Assembly: GCF_030815415.1 (NCBI RefSeq)
Contig: NZ_JAUSWW010000001.1
Location: 8,742,001-8,806,000, forward strand
Length of the DNA stretch: 64,000 nucleotides
Direction: 5' to 3'
Origin: Streptomyces canus
GTDB taxonomy: Bacteria; Actinomycetota; Actinomycetes; Streptomycetales; Streptomycetaceae
The notes beneath the pieces were generated by a model. That model was given only the letters and a program-made list of their open reading frames with translations, did no database searches and had not been told where the DNA came from. The position numbers were made by a program, and so were the translations under genes. Shown piece after piece: positions 25,064 through 33,446 of the stretch (within the stretch, counting starts at the first letter, position 1; each line of letters starts with the position of its first letter).

Positions 25064-26011
25064 ATGCACACCGACCTCGTGGCCGCGCTCGACATCGGCG
25101 GCACCAAGATCGCCGGAGCGCTGGTCGACGACCAGGGCCGGATCCTGGTGCGAGCCCAGCGCGCCACGCCCGCCAAGGAGGACGGCGAGACCGTGATGGG
25201 GGCCGTCGAGGAGGTGCTCGGCGAGCTCACCGCGTCGCCGTTGTGGGGAAGCGCCTCCGCCCTCGGCATCGGCAGCGCGGGACCCGTGGACGCCTCCGCG
25301 GGCACCGTGAGTCCGGTGAACGTGCCCGGCTGGCGCGACTATCCGCTGGTCCGGCGGGTCCGGGAGGCGACGGGCGGACTGCCCGTCGAGCTGATCGGCG
25401 ACGGTGTGGCGATCACCGCGGCCGAGCACTGGCAGGGCGCGGCCCGCGGCCACGACAACGCGCTGTGCATGGTCGTCTCGACGGGCGTCGGCGGCGGTCT
25501 GGTCCTGGGCGGACGTCTGCACCCCGGTCCGACGGGCAACGCCGGCCACATCGGCCACATCAGCGTGGATATCGACGGCGACCCGTGCGCATGCGGTTCG
25601 CGCGGTTGTGTGGAGCGCATCGCCAGCGGCCCGAACATTGCCCGCCGGGCCGTCGAGAACGGCTGGCGCCCCGGCCCCGACGGCGACACCTCCGCGGCGG
25701 CGGTGGCCTCCGCCGCCCGGGCCGGCGACCCGGTCGCCGTGGCCTCCTTCGAGCGGGCCGCGCAGGCCCTCGCCGCCGGTATCGCCGCCACCGCGACACT
25801 CGTCGAGATCGACATCGCGGTGATCGGCGGCGGTGTCGGCAAGGCGGGCGACGTCCTCTTCACGCCGCTGCGCAAGGCCCTGACCGAGTACGCCACCCTG
25901 TCCTTCGTGCAGCGTCTGGTGGTCACACCGGCCCAGATGGGCACCGACGCGGGTCTGGTGGGTGCGGCGGCGGCCGCGCTCGCGAAGCGCGCGGACGTGG
26001 CCGCGGTCTGA
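25064..26011 (+). CDS. ROK family sugar kinase
   Basis: 315 residues from ATG 25064. ATP-binding start LVAALDIGGTKIAGALVDD, GDGVAITAAEHWQGAARG, phosphate loop VVSTGVGGGLVLGG, and the Zn-binding CACGSRGCVERIASG with its preceding GHISV His. This is the glucokinase / N-acetylglucosamine or N-acetylmannosamine kinase type, not the DNA-binding ROK type (no N-terminal helix-turn-helix). Control by the divergent LacI protein is likely. Confidence 0.94.
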   Translation: MHTDLVAALDIGGTKIAGALVDDQGRILVRAQRATPAKEDGETVMGAVEEVLGELTASPLWGSASALGIGSAGPVDASAGTVSPVNVPGWRDYPLVRRVREATGGLPVELIGDGVAITAAEHWQGAARGHDNALCMVVSTGVGGGLVLGGRLHPGPTGNAGHIGHISVDIDGDPCACGSRGCVERIASGPNIARRAVENGWRPGPDGDTSAAAVASAARAGDPVAVASFERAAQALAAGIAATATLVEIDIAVIGGGVGKAGDVLFTPLRKALTEYATLSFVQRLVVTPAQMGTDAGLVGAAAAALAKRADVAAV

Positions 26012-26025
26012 CCGGTCCTCGGCAG

Positions 26026-26087
26026 GAACGTTCACTCGGCGGCTGGACCCGACGGACGACCGTCGGGTCCAGCCGCCGAGTGCGTTC
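26026..26087. terminator. Very long terminator hairpin after the ROK gene
   Basis: A 23-bp perfect stem (26033-26055 with 26060-26082) closes a 4-nt loop. It extends by five more pairs (GAACG/CGTTC) after a 2-nt bulge. No U-tract, as usual in streptomycetes. It insulates the next locus. Confidence 0.85.
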
Positions 26088-26100
26088 AACAGGCCGATGA

Positions 26101-26635
26101 GTGCCCGGTTTCACCAACATCCAGTTCCGGCCATCTGCGCAGGCTGGTCGCGGGCGACGATCCGCTGCTCGCGGCCAAGGCGGCCTACGCGGCCGGGCAG
26201 CTGGCGGGCGACGCCGGGCAGGACGTCGTGACCACGGCCGCCCGCAGCGACGACCCGACGCTGCGGGTCGCGGCGGCCAGTGCCGCGGCGAGTCTGCCTC
26301 CGGAGTCCGCCGCCGCGGTCCTCTCCGACCTGGTCGCGGACGACGACCCCGGCGTGCGCAAGGTGGCTCTGGCAGCCGTCCCCGCGGACCCGCCGACGGA
26401 GCTGGCCGACCGTATTCAGCAGGCCGCCCTCGCCCCGCAGGCGGTGCCGGCCGAGCCCGTGCCGAACGGTGAGCAGCCGCTGGGCACGATGCCCGGAGAG
26501 CGGGCCGACAGCGGGCTGATGCCCGGCGAGGGCCCCACGACCGGCCTGATGCCCGGCGAGGGACCGGGCGCCGACCGGGGCATGGGGGACTCCGGCATTC
26601 AGCCGAAGCCGGGAAAGATGCCCGGCGAGGAGTGA
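26101..26635 (+). pseudogene. HEAT-repeat protein with MPGE tail, frameshifted near its start
   Basis: GTG 26101 begins MPGFTNIQFRPSAQA, the usual N-terminus of this streptomycete family. From about 26143 the coding frame moves: RRLVAGDDPLLAAKAAYAAG continues in another frame and runs to TGA 26633-26635. One or a few bases are missing at the join. The body has HEAT-like helices (AGDDPLLAAKAAYAAGQLAG, DDPTLRVAAASAAASLP, DDDPGVRKVALAAVPADP). The C-terminal tail contains four copies of a MPGE motif. HEAT repeats are protein-binding scaffolds; partner unknown. A restart GTG at 26228 would give a shorter form. Confidence 0.7.
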
Positions 26636-26652
26636 GATCCGGCAGAGCACGG

Positions 26653-26693
26653 GTGCCCGGGCCCAGGCGTCACCGCGCGCCGGACCCGGGCAC
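26653..26693. terminator. Inverted repeat downstream of the HEAT gene
   Basis: GTGCCCGGG (26653-26661) and CCCGGGCAC (26685-26693) form a 9-bp stem 18 bp after the stop. Confidence 0.55.
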
Positions 26694-26764
26694 TGCCCTA
26701 CGTCCGCCGGCCGCTTTCGTCGGTGTTCCCGTGACTCCGGGTCGCCCGCGCCGTTGATCAGGGC

Positions 26765-26950
26765 ATGAAGAAGCGCACCATGCTCGCCATCGCCACCATG
26801 GCCACCGGTTTCGTCGTCGCCGCGGTCACCCCGTCGCACGCGCTCGGGGACGACCTGCCCGACCTGGACAAGACCGTCAGCACGCTCGGCGACACGATCG
26901 CCAGCGACAGCCTCTCCGTCGACGACACCGCCCTCGGGCAGAACGGCTGA
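26765..26950 (+). CDS. Small secreted protein
   Basis: 61 residues. The N-terminal part is a clear Sec signal peptide (MKKRTMLAIATMATGFVVAA) with cleavage expected near SHA. The mature peptide, about 35 residues, is acidic (DDLPDLDKTVSTLGDTIASD) and has no Cys. Many streptomycetes encode such small exported proteins of unknown role. A terminator hairpin follows. Confidence 0.7.
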   Translation: MKKRTMLAIATMATGFVVAAVTPSHALGDDLPDLDKTVSTLGDTIASDSLSVDDTALGQNG

Positions 26951-26964
26951 GGCCGACCGAACAA

Positions 26965-27001
26965 GGCGCCGGTGCCCCTCACGTCAGGGGGTGCCGGCGC
27001 C
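26965..27001. terminator. Terminator-like hairpin after the small secreted protein
   Basis: GGCGCCGGTGCCCCT (26965-26979) pairs, with one G-T-type mismatch, with AGGGGGTGCCGGCGCC (26986-27001). Confidence 0.6.
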
Positions 27002-27087
27002 GTCGTATGCGCCCCCTCAACTGGGGCTGGTTTCCGTGGCAGGGTGAAGCGGGCAAGCCTCAGGGGGCCAACAGAAGAGGGGGAACC

Positions 27088-28128
27088 GTGATCGTCTGGA
27101 TCAACGGTGCGTTCGGTGCGGGGAAGACCACCACCGCACGAGAACTGATCGAACTGATCCCGAACAGCACGCTCTTCGACCCCGAGGTCGTCGGCGGAGC
27201 GCTGACGCACCTGCTCCCGCCCAAGCACCTCGCCGAGGTCGGCGACTTCCAGGACCTGCCGATCTGGCGACGTCTCGTGATCGACACGGCCGCCGCCATG
27301 CTGGCCGAACTCGGCGGGACCCTCGTGGTCCCCATGACCCTGCTGCGCCAGGAGTACCGCGATGAGATCTTCGGTGGCCTCGCCGCCCGCCGGATCACGG
27401 TCCGGCACCTGCTTCTCGCTCCGGCCGAAACGATCCTGCGGGAGCGAATAGCCGGGCGGGAACTCCCGCCGGCCCTGCCCGACGGCGACATACGGATACA
27501 GCAGTGGTCGTACGACCACATCGAGCCGTACCGCACCGCCCTCGCCTCCTGGCTGACCGCCGACGCCCACCCCGTCGACAACGGTGCCCTCACCCCGCAC
27601 GAGACGGCCGTCCGCATCGCGGAGGCGGTCGGATCCGGTTCCGTACCCGTCTGCGACATCGTGCAGACCCCCGAACCGACCGCCGAGACGCTCGCCGCCG
27701 GAGTCCTCCTCTTCGACGAGCAGGACCGGGTGCTGCTCGTCGACCCCACCTACAAGGCCGGCTGGGAGTTCCCCGGCGGCGTCGTCGAACCCGGTGAGGC
27801 CCCCGCGCGGGCCGGTATCCGCGAGGTCGCCGAAGAGACCGGGATACGGCTGGAGGAGGTGCCGCGGCTCCTCGTCGTCGACTGGGAACAGCCGCGGCCG
27901 CCCGGCTACGGCGGTCTGCGCCTTCTCTTCGACGGCGGCCGCCTCGATTCTGCAGAGGCTGAGCAGGTCCTTCTGCCGGGGCCCGAACTGCGCGCCTGGC
28001 GCTTCGTGACCGAGGCGGAGGCCGCCGAGCTGTTGCCGCCGGTGCGGTACGAGCGGCTGCGTTGGGCCCTGCGGGCGCGGGAGCGTGGGGCGGCGCTCTA
28101 TCTGGAGGCGGGCATTCCGGCGCCCTGA
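27088..28128 (+). CDS. Fusion of TmrB-like P-loop ATPase and NUDIX hydrolase
   Basis: 346 residues. GTG 27088 follows GAGGGGGA (27077-27084). Residues 1-170 resemble tunicamycin-resistance TmrB-like P-loop proteins: VWINGAFGAGKTTTARELIE (Walker A), AAMLAELGGTLVVPMTL and later LLAPAETILRERIAGREL. Residues ~195-340 are a NUDIX domain with the box GGVVEPGEAPARAGIREVAE followed by ETGI, carrying all catalytic Glu. The combination would couple an NTP-dependent kinase-like step to hydrolysis of a nucleoside-diphosphate-linked substrate, which is inference. Its 3' end overlaps the opposite gene by 31 bp. Confidence 0.9.
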   Translation: MIVWINGAFGAGKTTTARELIELIPNSTLFDPEVVGGALTHLLPPKHLAEVGDFQDLPIWRRLVIDTAAAMLAELGGTLVVPMTLLRQEYRDEIFGGLAARRITVRHLLLAPAETILRERIAGRELPPALPDGDIRIQQWSYDHIEPYRTALASWLTADAHPVDNGALTPHETAVRIAEAVGSGSVPVCDIVQTPEPTAETLAAGVLLFDEQDRVLLVDPTYKAGWEFPGGVVEPGEAPARAGIREVAEETGIRLEEVPRLLVVDWEQPRPPGYGGLRLLFDGGRLDSAEAEQVLLPGPELRAWRFVTEAEAAELLPPVRYERLRWALRARERGAALYLEAGIPAP

Positions 28129-29156
28129 CCCCAGGAGTCGTACGGCGGTGTCGTGAGCCTGCTCTCCTCCTGGAACCGCCTGCTGAACTCGTCCATCGCG
28201 ACTGCTGTCCGCGCATGCCGTGCGATGACGTCGGCGGCGGCCTCCGGGATGCCCTCCGCCCGGGCGCCGTCGGCGCACGCGCGGATGAAGGCGGAGCGTT
28301 GATCGCCGCGGTAGCCGTACAACTCGGTGACGAGCCACAAGACCAGGTACAGGGAGGTGTACGCGCGGTCGTAGGGGCGATGGCGGTCGAAGAAGTCGCG
28401 CTCGGACGGGGTGAGTTGGAAACGTGAGGTGAGGGAGAGGCCGTAGTCGGACAGGTAGAGCCGGCGGCCGTCGGTGAGGATGTTCCCGAAGTGGGCGTCC
28501 ATGTGCAGGAGTTCGTGGATGTGGAGGAAGGAGGTGACGTCCGCCAGCCCCTGTTCCACCAGGCGGCAGGCGCTCTTCGCGCGGCCCGCTGCCAGCTGGG
28601 CGCGAAGCCAGTCGTGGACGGTGTGCGGGATGTACTCCAGGAACAACGCGACGCTCGCGGTGGCCGTCCGTATGGCCTCGACGTGCTGGCGCAGCCCCGG
28701 ATCGCCGCCCCAGTAGCCGACGGTGCTTTCCACGTCCGCCAGTTGGGTCGGGAGGAGGTCCCCGGACTCGGGCAGGGCCCGCCAGTGAAACATCAGCGGG
28801 AAGCCCGAGAAGGTGTCCGCCAGCACCCAGTCGGTGGTCATCTCGTGCACGGTGAGCTCCCGCCAGACGCCGAAGCCTGGACTGGGGATGGCGCCGATGC
28901 CGTAGTGGCAGTACGGCGGCACCCGGAAGAGGTTCGCCGTGGACCGGACGTTCTCCGGCCGCAGTTCAAGGTCGGTCAGCGGCACCCGCTTCACGAAGAC
29001 CCGTCTGCCGTCCACCTCGACACGTGCCGTACGTCCGCCGATCCCCGTGCCGAGCGGCGACCCGGAATCCACCAGCTCCTTGAGCTCGGTGTCGCTGAGG
29101 AGTGCGAGGGACGTGGCGATGTCGGCATGGGCGGTGCGGCGCTCGGTGCGGAACAT
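28098..29156 (-). CDS. Protein-kinase-like fold protein
   Basis: 352 residues. A kinase-like core is suggested by the nucleotide-binding Lys strand RRVFVKRVPLTDLE, the catalytic-loop-like LLHMDAHFGNILTDG (His-x-Asp-x-x-x-x-Asn) and the metal motif YLSDYGLSLTS (DYG instead of DFG). This places it with atypical small-molecule or protein kinases rather than Hanks kinases. No membrane segment. Substrate unknown. It converges with the TmrB/NUDIX fusion and overlaps it by 31 bp. Confidence 0.75.
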   Translation of the reverse strand: MFRTERRTAHADIATSLALLSDTELKELVDSGSPLGTGIGGRTARVEVDGRRVFVKRVPLTDLELRPENVRSTANLFRVPPYCHYGIGAIPSPGFGVWRELTVHEMTTDWVLADTFSGFPLMFHWRALPESGDLLPTQLADVESTVGYWGGDPGLRQHVEAIRTATASVALFLEYIPHTVHDWLRAQLAAGRAKSACRLVEQGLADVTSFLHIHELLHMDAHFGNILTDGRRLYLSDYGLSLTSRFQLTPSERDFFDRHRPYDRAYTSLYLVLWLVTELYGYRGDQRSAFIRACADGARAEGIPEAAADVIARHARTAVAMDEFSRRFQEESRLTTPPYDSWGQGAGMPASR

Positions 29157-29348
29157 GGACTCATCCTCGGCCGGATGCCGTGGATGAGTCCGCCGATCTC
29201 CGCAGCGCCGCCGAGGCTTGGCCGATCACCGGATCCCCCGTGGCCGAAACAGGCCACTTCCGCGCCGAGCGCGTCTTGGCGGCCTCCGCATGACAGAGGC
29301 GCTCTCGGCGTCGGGGCGCCGAAGACCGGCCTGGCCGACGACCGCGGA

Positions 29349-29376
29349 AAGGCCCCCGTCCGTGGGCGAGGGCCTT
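29349..29376. terminator. Hairpin 3' of the M20 dipeptidase
   Basis: AAGGCCC (29349-29355) and GGGCCTT (29370-29376) form a 7-bp stem 20 bp beyond the dipeptidase stop on the minus strand. Confidence 0.5.
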
Positions 29377-29395
29377 CTGGTGACGGTGGAGTCGG

Positions 29396-30751
29396 TCAGC
29401 CTGCCGCGTAGTTGCGCAGGAACAGTGCCTCGGCGACCGAGAGGCGCTCCAGCTCCTGCGGGGAGACGCTCTCGTTCACCGCGTGGATCTGGGCCTCCGG
29501 CTCGCTCAGGCCGATGAGGAGGATCTCGGCGTGCGGGTAGAGGGCGGCGAGGGTGTTGCACAGGGGGATGGAGCCGCCCTGGCCCGCGTACTGCATCTCC
29601 TGGCCCGGGTAGGCGACCGACATGGCCTCGGCCATCGCCGCGTACGCCGGGCTGGTCGTGTCGGCGCTGAAGGCCTGGCCCTGGCCTGTCTGCTCGGTGC
29701 GGATCCGGGCGCCCCACGGGGTGTGCGCCTCCAGGTGGGCCTGGAGCAGCTTGGTCGCCTCGGCGGCGTCGACGCCCGGCGGCACGCGCAGGCTGACCAG
29801 GGCGCGGGCGCTCGCCTGCACGGACGGGGTGGCGCCGACGACCGGCGGGCAGTCGATGCCGAGGACCGTGACGGCGGGGCGCGCCCAGATGCGGTCGGCG
29901 ACCGTGCCGGAGCCGATCAGCTGGACGCCGTCCAGGACCTTCGCGTCCTCGCGGAACTGCTGCTCGTCGTACTGCAGGCCGTCCCACCCGGTCTCGGGGG
30001 CCAGGCCGTCGACCGTCGTCGAACCGTCCTCGGCGCGCAGCGAGTCCAGTACGCGGATCAGCGCGGCCAGCGCGTCGGGCGCCGCGCCGCCGAACTGGCC
30101 CGAGTGCAGGTTGCCCTGGAGCGTGTCGACCTGCACGCGGACCAGGGTCATGCCGCGCAGGGTGGAGGTGACCGTCGGCAGACCGACCCGGAAGTTGCCC
30201 GCGTCGCCGATGACGATGGTGTCGGCCTCCAGGAGGTCCGGGTGCTCCTCGGCGTACCGCTCCAGACCGCCGGTGCCCATCTCCTCGGAGCCCTCGGCGA
30301 TCACCTTGACGTGCACCGGCACCCCGCCGTTCGCCTTCAGTGCGCGCAGGGCGAGCAGGTGCATGATCACGCCGCCCTTGCAGTCGGCGGCACCGCGGCC
30401 GTACCAGCGGCCGTCGCGCTCGGTCAGGTCGAACGGCGGAGTGGTCCAGGCGGCCTCGTCCAGCGGCGGCTGCACGTCGTAGTGCGCGTAGAGCAGGACC
30501 GTCTTCGCGCCCGCGGGGCCGGGCAGGTAGCCGTAGACCGACTGGGTGCCGTCCGGGGTGTCGAGCAGGGCCACGTCCTGGAAGCCCTCGGCGCCGAGCG
30601 CGTCGGCGACCCAGCGGGCGGCACCCTCGCTCTCGCTCCTGGGAAACTGGTCGAAGTCCGCCACCGACTTGAATGCCACCAGTTCGGTGAGCTCCGCCCG
30701 CGCCCTGGGCATCAGCGAGGCGACGGTCTCGGCGACCGGATTCGACGACAT
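29396..30751 (-). CDS. M20 family metallopeptidase (dipeptidase)
   Basis: 451 residues. ATG 30751 has AAGGAG 7 nt upstream; a longer open frame continues upstream through two other genes and is not coding. The di-zinc site is readable: LLYAHYDVQPP (His, Asp), GRGAADCKGGV (bridging Asp), EGSEEMGTGGL (catalytic Glu-Glu) and QIHAVNESV (last His). The dimerisation domain lies between. It is a cytosolic dipeptidase/acylase of broad type. Confidence 0.94.
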   Translation of the reverse strand: MSSNPVAETVASLMPRARAELTELVAFKSVADFDQFPRSESEGAARWVADALGAEGFQDVALLDTPDGTQSVYGYLPGPAGAKTVLLYAHYDVQPPLDEAAWTTPPFDLTERDGRWYGRGAADCKGGVIMHLLALRALKANGGVPVHVKVIAEGSEEMGTGGLERYAEEHPDLLEADTIVIGDAGNFRVGLPTVTSTLRGMTLVRVQVDTLQGNLHSGQFGGAAPDALAALIRVLDSLRAEDGSTTVDGLAPETGWDGLQYDEQQFREDAKVLDGVQLIGSGTVADRIWARPAVTVLGIDCPPVVGATPSVQASARALVSLRVPPGVDAAEATKLLQAHLEAHTPWGARIRTEQTGQGQAFSADTTSPAYAAMAEAMSVAYPGQEMQYAGQGGSIPLCNTLAALYPHAEILLIGLSEPEAQIHAVNESVSPQELERLSVAEALFLRNYAAG

Positions 30752-30883
30752 GGGCACGCTCCTTGTAGGTGCGACGTTGTACATGTGGGTATGGAGATCC
30801 TCCCACAGTGGCCTGCGACGATGACGGTCGTAGGATGCGGGAGGCAGGTGCGGCAACGGGCTTGATCGGAGCAGTAGACCATC

Positions 30884-32122
30884 GTGACCAGCGAGAACTC
30901 TTCGGCGGACGACGCGCAGCAGGTGTGGGACGTCGTCGTGGTGGGTGCGGGGCCGGCAGGTGCCTCGGCCGCGTACGCGGCGGCGGTGGCCGGCCGGCGT
31001 GTGTTGTTGCTGGAGAAGGCGGAGCTGCCCCGCTACAAGACGTGCGGCGGCGGCATCATCGGTCCCTCGCGCGACTCCCTGCCGCCCGGCTTCGAGCTGC
31101 CGCTGCGGGACCGGGTGCACGCGGTGACCTTCTCGCACAACGGCCGCTTCACCCGGACGCGTCGCTCCAAGCAGATGCTGTTCGGGCTGATCAACCGGCC
31201 CGAGTTCGACCACCAGCTCGTCGAGCACGCCCAGAAGGCCGGCGCCGAGCTGCGCACGGGCGTCGCCGTCCAGCGGGTCGAGCAGCACGGCTCGGCGGTG
31301 CCGGACCGGCGTACCGTCGCCGTGGTCCTGCAGGGCGGCGAGACGGTGCTCGCGCGGGCGGTCGTGGGCGCGGACGGCAGCGCCAGCCGGATAGGAGCTC
31401 ATGTCGGGGTCAAGCTCGACCAGGTGGATCTGGGCCTGGAGGCGGAGATCCCGGTGCCGCAGACCGTCGCCGAGGACTGGCAGGGGCGGGTGCTCATCGA
31501 CTGGGGGCCGATGCCCGGCAGTTACGGCTGGGTCTTTCCCAAGGGCGACACCCTCACGGTCGGGGTGATCTCGGCGCGCGGTGAAGGGGCCGCGACCAAG
31601 CGGTACTTGGAGGAGTTCATCGGGCGGCTCGGCCTCGCCGGGTTCGAACCGGGCATCTCCTCCGGTCACCTGACCCGCTGCCGGGCCGACGACTCGCCGC
31701 TGTCCCGCGGCCGGGTGCTGGTGTGCGGGGACGCGGCGGGACTCCTGGAGCCGTGGACACGCGAGGGCATCTCGTTCGCGCTGCGTTCGGGGCGGCTCGC
31801 GGGGGAGTGGGCGGTGCGGATCGCCGAGGCACATGACGCCGTGGACACCCGGCGCCAGGCCCTGAACTACGCGTTCGCCATCAAGGCGGGGCTGGGCGTG
31901 GAGATGAGCGTCGGCAAGCGGCTGCTGATGGCGTTCGAGCGCCGCCCCGGCCTCTTCCACGCGGCGCTGACCGGGTTCCGGCCGGCCTGGAGGGCGTTCA
32001 TGGAGATCACCCGCGGGTCCACGACGCTGGGTGAGCTCGTCCGCGGCCGTCCCATGGCCCAGCGTCTGCTGGCCACGCTGGACCGTCGCCAGGTACCCGA
32101 CGGCGACGAGGTCACTTCCTGA
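30884..32122 (+). CDS. Geranylgeranyl reductase family FAD-dependent oxidoreductase
   Basis: 412 residues from GTG 30884. FAD site: DVVVVGAGPAGASAAYAAAV, LPRYKTCGGGIIGPS (the KxCGGG signature of the geranylgeranyl reductase group), and GRVLVCGDAAGLLEPWTREG. It reduces double bonds in isoprenoid chains such as menaquinone side chains or other polyprenyls. It is divergent from the dipeptidase, and its end overlaps the deazaflavin reductase by 11 bp. Confidence 0.92.
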   Translation: MTSENSSADDAQQVWDVVVVGAGPAGASAAYAAAVAGRRVLLLEKAELPRYKTCGGGIIGPSRDSLPPGFELPLRDRVHAVTFSHNGRFTRTRRSKQMLFGLINRPEFDHQLVEHAQKAGAELRTGVAVQRVEQHGSAVPDRRTVAVVLQGGETVLARAVVGADGSASRIGAHVGVKLDQVDLGLEAEIPVPQTVAEDWQGRVLIDWGPMPGSYGWVFPKGDTLTVGVISARGEGAATKRYLEEFIGRLGLAGFEPGISSGHLTRCRADDSPLSRGRVLVCGDAAGLLEPWTREGISFALRSGRLAGEWAVRIAEAHDAVDTRRQALNYAFAIKAGLGVEMSVGKRLLMAFERRPGLFHAALTGFRPAWRAFMEITRGSTTLGELVRGRPMAQRLLATLDRRQVPDGDEVTS

Positions 32123-32561
32123 CGGTGATCCGGAAGACGGGGTGGTCCTGGGCCGCCGCGACGATCTCCTCGTCGGAGGACTTCGCGGTGACCCCCTGGA
32201 AGTACTGGTTGACCTCCCAGCCCCATTTCTCCAGGTAGGTCCGCAGGATCGGGAGCTTCTCCGTGTCGGGTAGCTCCACCGCGGTGAACTCGCGGACCTT
32301 GCGGCCGACCCGCAGCTCCCCGCCGCCGGCCACCCGCATGTTGCGCACCCACTGGGAGTGGCCGCGGGCCGAGACCAGGTACTGCTCGCCCTCGTAGGTG
32401 TGCGGGTTGACCGGGATGCGCTGCATCTTGCCGCTCTTGCGGCCGCGCACCGACATCTCCGCCATCCCCGCCAGGCTGAAGCCGTGCCGGGCCAGCCAGC
32501 CGAAGACGCTGTTGAAGCGGACGTTGAGCGGGCTGCCCTTGAGGTAGTACGGCTGCGACAT
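32112..32561 (-). CDS. Deazaflavin (F420)-dependent nitroreductase family protein
   Basis: 149 residues from ATG 32561 (MSQPYYLKGSPLNVRFNS); an in-frame ATG at 32573 would add four. Family blocks: WLARHGFSLAGMAEMSVRGR, SGKMQRIPVNPHTYEGEQYL, VSARGHSQWVRNMRVAGGG and the closing HPVFRITV. It uses F420H2 (or an FMN analogue) to reduce substrates such as quinones. Divergent from the TetR gene, with two perfect operators between them. Confidence 0.9.
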   Translation of the reverse strand: MSQPYYLKGSPLNVRFNSVFGWLARHGFSLAGMAEMSVRGRKSGKMQRIPVNPHTYEGEQYLVSARGHSQWVRNMRVAGGGELRVGRKVREFTAVELPDTEKLPILRTYLEKWGWEVNQYFQGVTAKSSDEEIVAAAQDHPVFRITVRK

Positions 32562-32579
32562 GGTGACCCCCATCGGATG

Positions 32580-32647
32580 GAGAGCGGTGCTCTCGCTGTG
32601 CCCTCAGTCTGCGTCAGAACGGTGCTCCAAAGCAAGAGCACTGCTCT
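32580..32647. promoter_or_regulatory. Two TetR-type palindromic operators in the divergent promoter region
   Basis: AGAGC-N3-GCTCT occurs at 32581-32593 (extended to GAGAGC/GCTCTC, 32580-32594) and again at 32635-32647. Related half-sites GGTGCTC and CCGCTCT follow nearer the TetR start. The region separates the deazaflavin reductase and TetR genes, so autoregulation and control of the reductase are likely. Confidence 0.75.
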
Positions 32648-32708
32648 CTTTTTTGTCCGGTGCTCTTGTTTGTGTGCACCGCTCTGTATTCATGGGACAC
32701 TGGCACCC

Positions 32709-33446
32709 ATGAGCACCGCACACGGCGCCCGTGCCCGGGCCAGGATCGAAGTCACCGCGGCCATCAAGGACGCGGCGCGCAGACAGCTCGCCGCCGACGG
32801 TGCCGCGAAGCTCTCGCTGCGGGCCGTCGCGCGCGAGCTCGGCATGGTGTCGTCCGCGCTCTACCGGTACTTCCCCAGCCGTGACGACCTGCTCACCGCC
32901 CTCATCATCGACGCGTACAACTCCCTCGGCGAGAGCGCGGAGGGAGCGCACGACAAGGCCGCGGCCGCGGGGCCGGCCGAGCGCTGGACCGCGGTGTGCG
33001 AGGCGGTGCGCGGCTGGGGACTGCGGCATCCGCACGAGTACGCGCTGATCTACGGCTCGCCGGTGCCCGGCTACACCGCGCCCGAGACCACCGTCCCGGC
33101 CGCCTCCCGCGTCGGCCTCGTCTTCATCGGCATCGTCCGCGACGCCCACCGGGGGGCCGCCCTGAGCGAGCCCCGGCTCTCCGCCGGACTGCGCCCCGAA
33201 GCCGAGCGGATGGCCGCCGACCTCGCCCCGGACCTGCCGCCCGGGTCGGTGGCGGCGCTCGTCGCGGCCTGGGCCCAGCTGTTCGGGCTGGTGGGGTTCG
33301 AGCTGTTCGGGCAGTTCAACCGGGTCGTCGAGGACCGCGACACGTTCTTCCGGCAGGCCGTGACCCAACTCGCCCACGGGGTGGGGCTGGCGGCTCAGCC
33401 GACCGGCACGACCGGCGAGGGCGACGGCAGCAGTTCCGGATCCTGA
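32709..33446 (+). CDS. TetR/AcrR family transcriptional regulator
   Basis: 245 residues. The DNA-binding helices are at residues ~12-58 (ITAAIKDAARRQLAADG-like start, LSLRAVARELGMVSSALYRY, FPSRDDLLTALI). The C-terminal ligand domain has RWTAVCEAVRGWGLRHPHEY and is of the WHG/TetR_C type. Its genomic partner, the deazaflavin reductase, is divergent with two operators between. Its 3' end overlaps the SARP gene by 52 bp on the opposite strand. Confidence 0.93.
   Translation: MSTAHGARARARIEVTAAIKDAARRQLAADGAAKLSLRAVARELGMVSSALYRYFPSRDDLLTALIIDAYNSLGESAEGAHDKAAAAGPAERWTAVCEAVRGWGLRHPHEYALIYGSPVPGYTAPETTVPAASRVGLVFIGIVRDAHRGAALSEPRLSAGLRPEAERMAADLAPDLPPGSVAALVAAWAQLFGLVGFELFGQFNRVVEDRDTFFRQAVTQLAHGVGLAAQPTGTTGEGDGSSSGS

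Noticed and set aside
29396..32641. A 1081-codon minus-strand open frame across three genes
   Set aside because: Only the last ~450 codons match a protein family (M20 dipeptidase, start 30751); the rest is the GC-rich antisense of the geranylgeranyl-reductase-like and deazaflavin genes.
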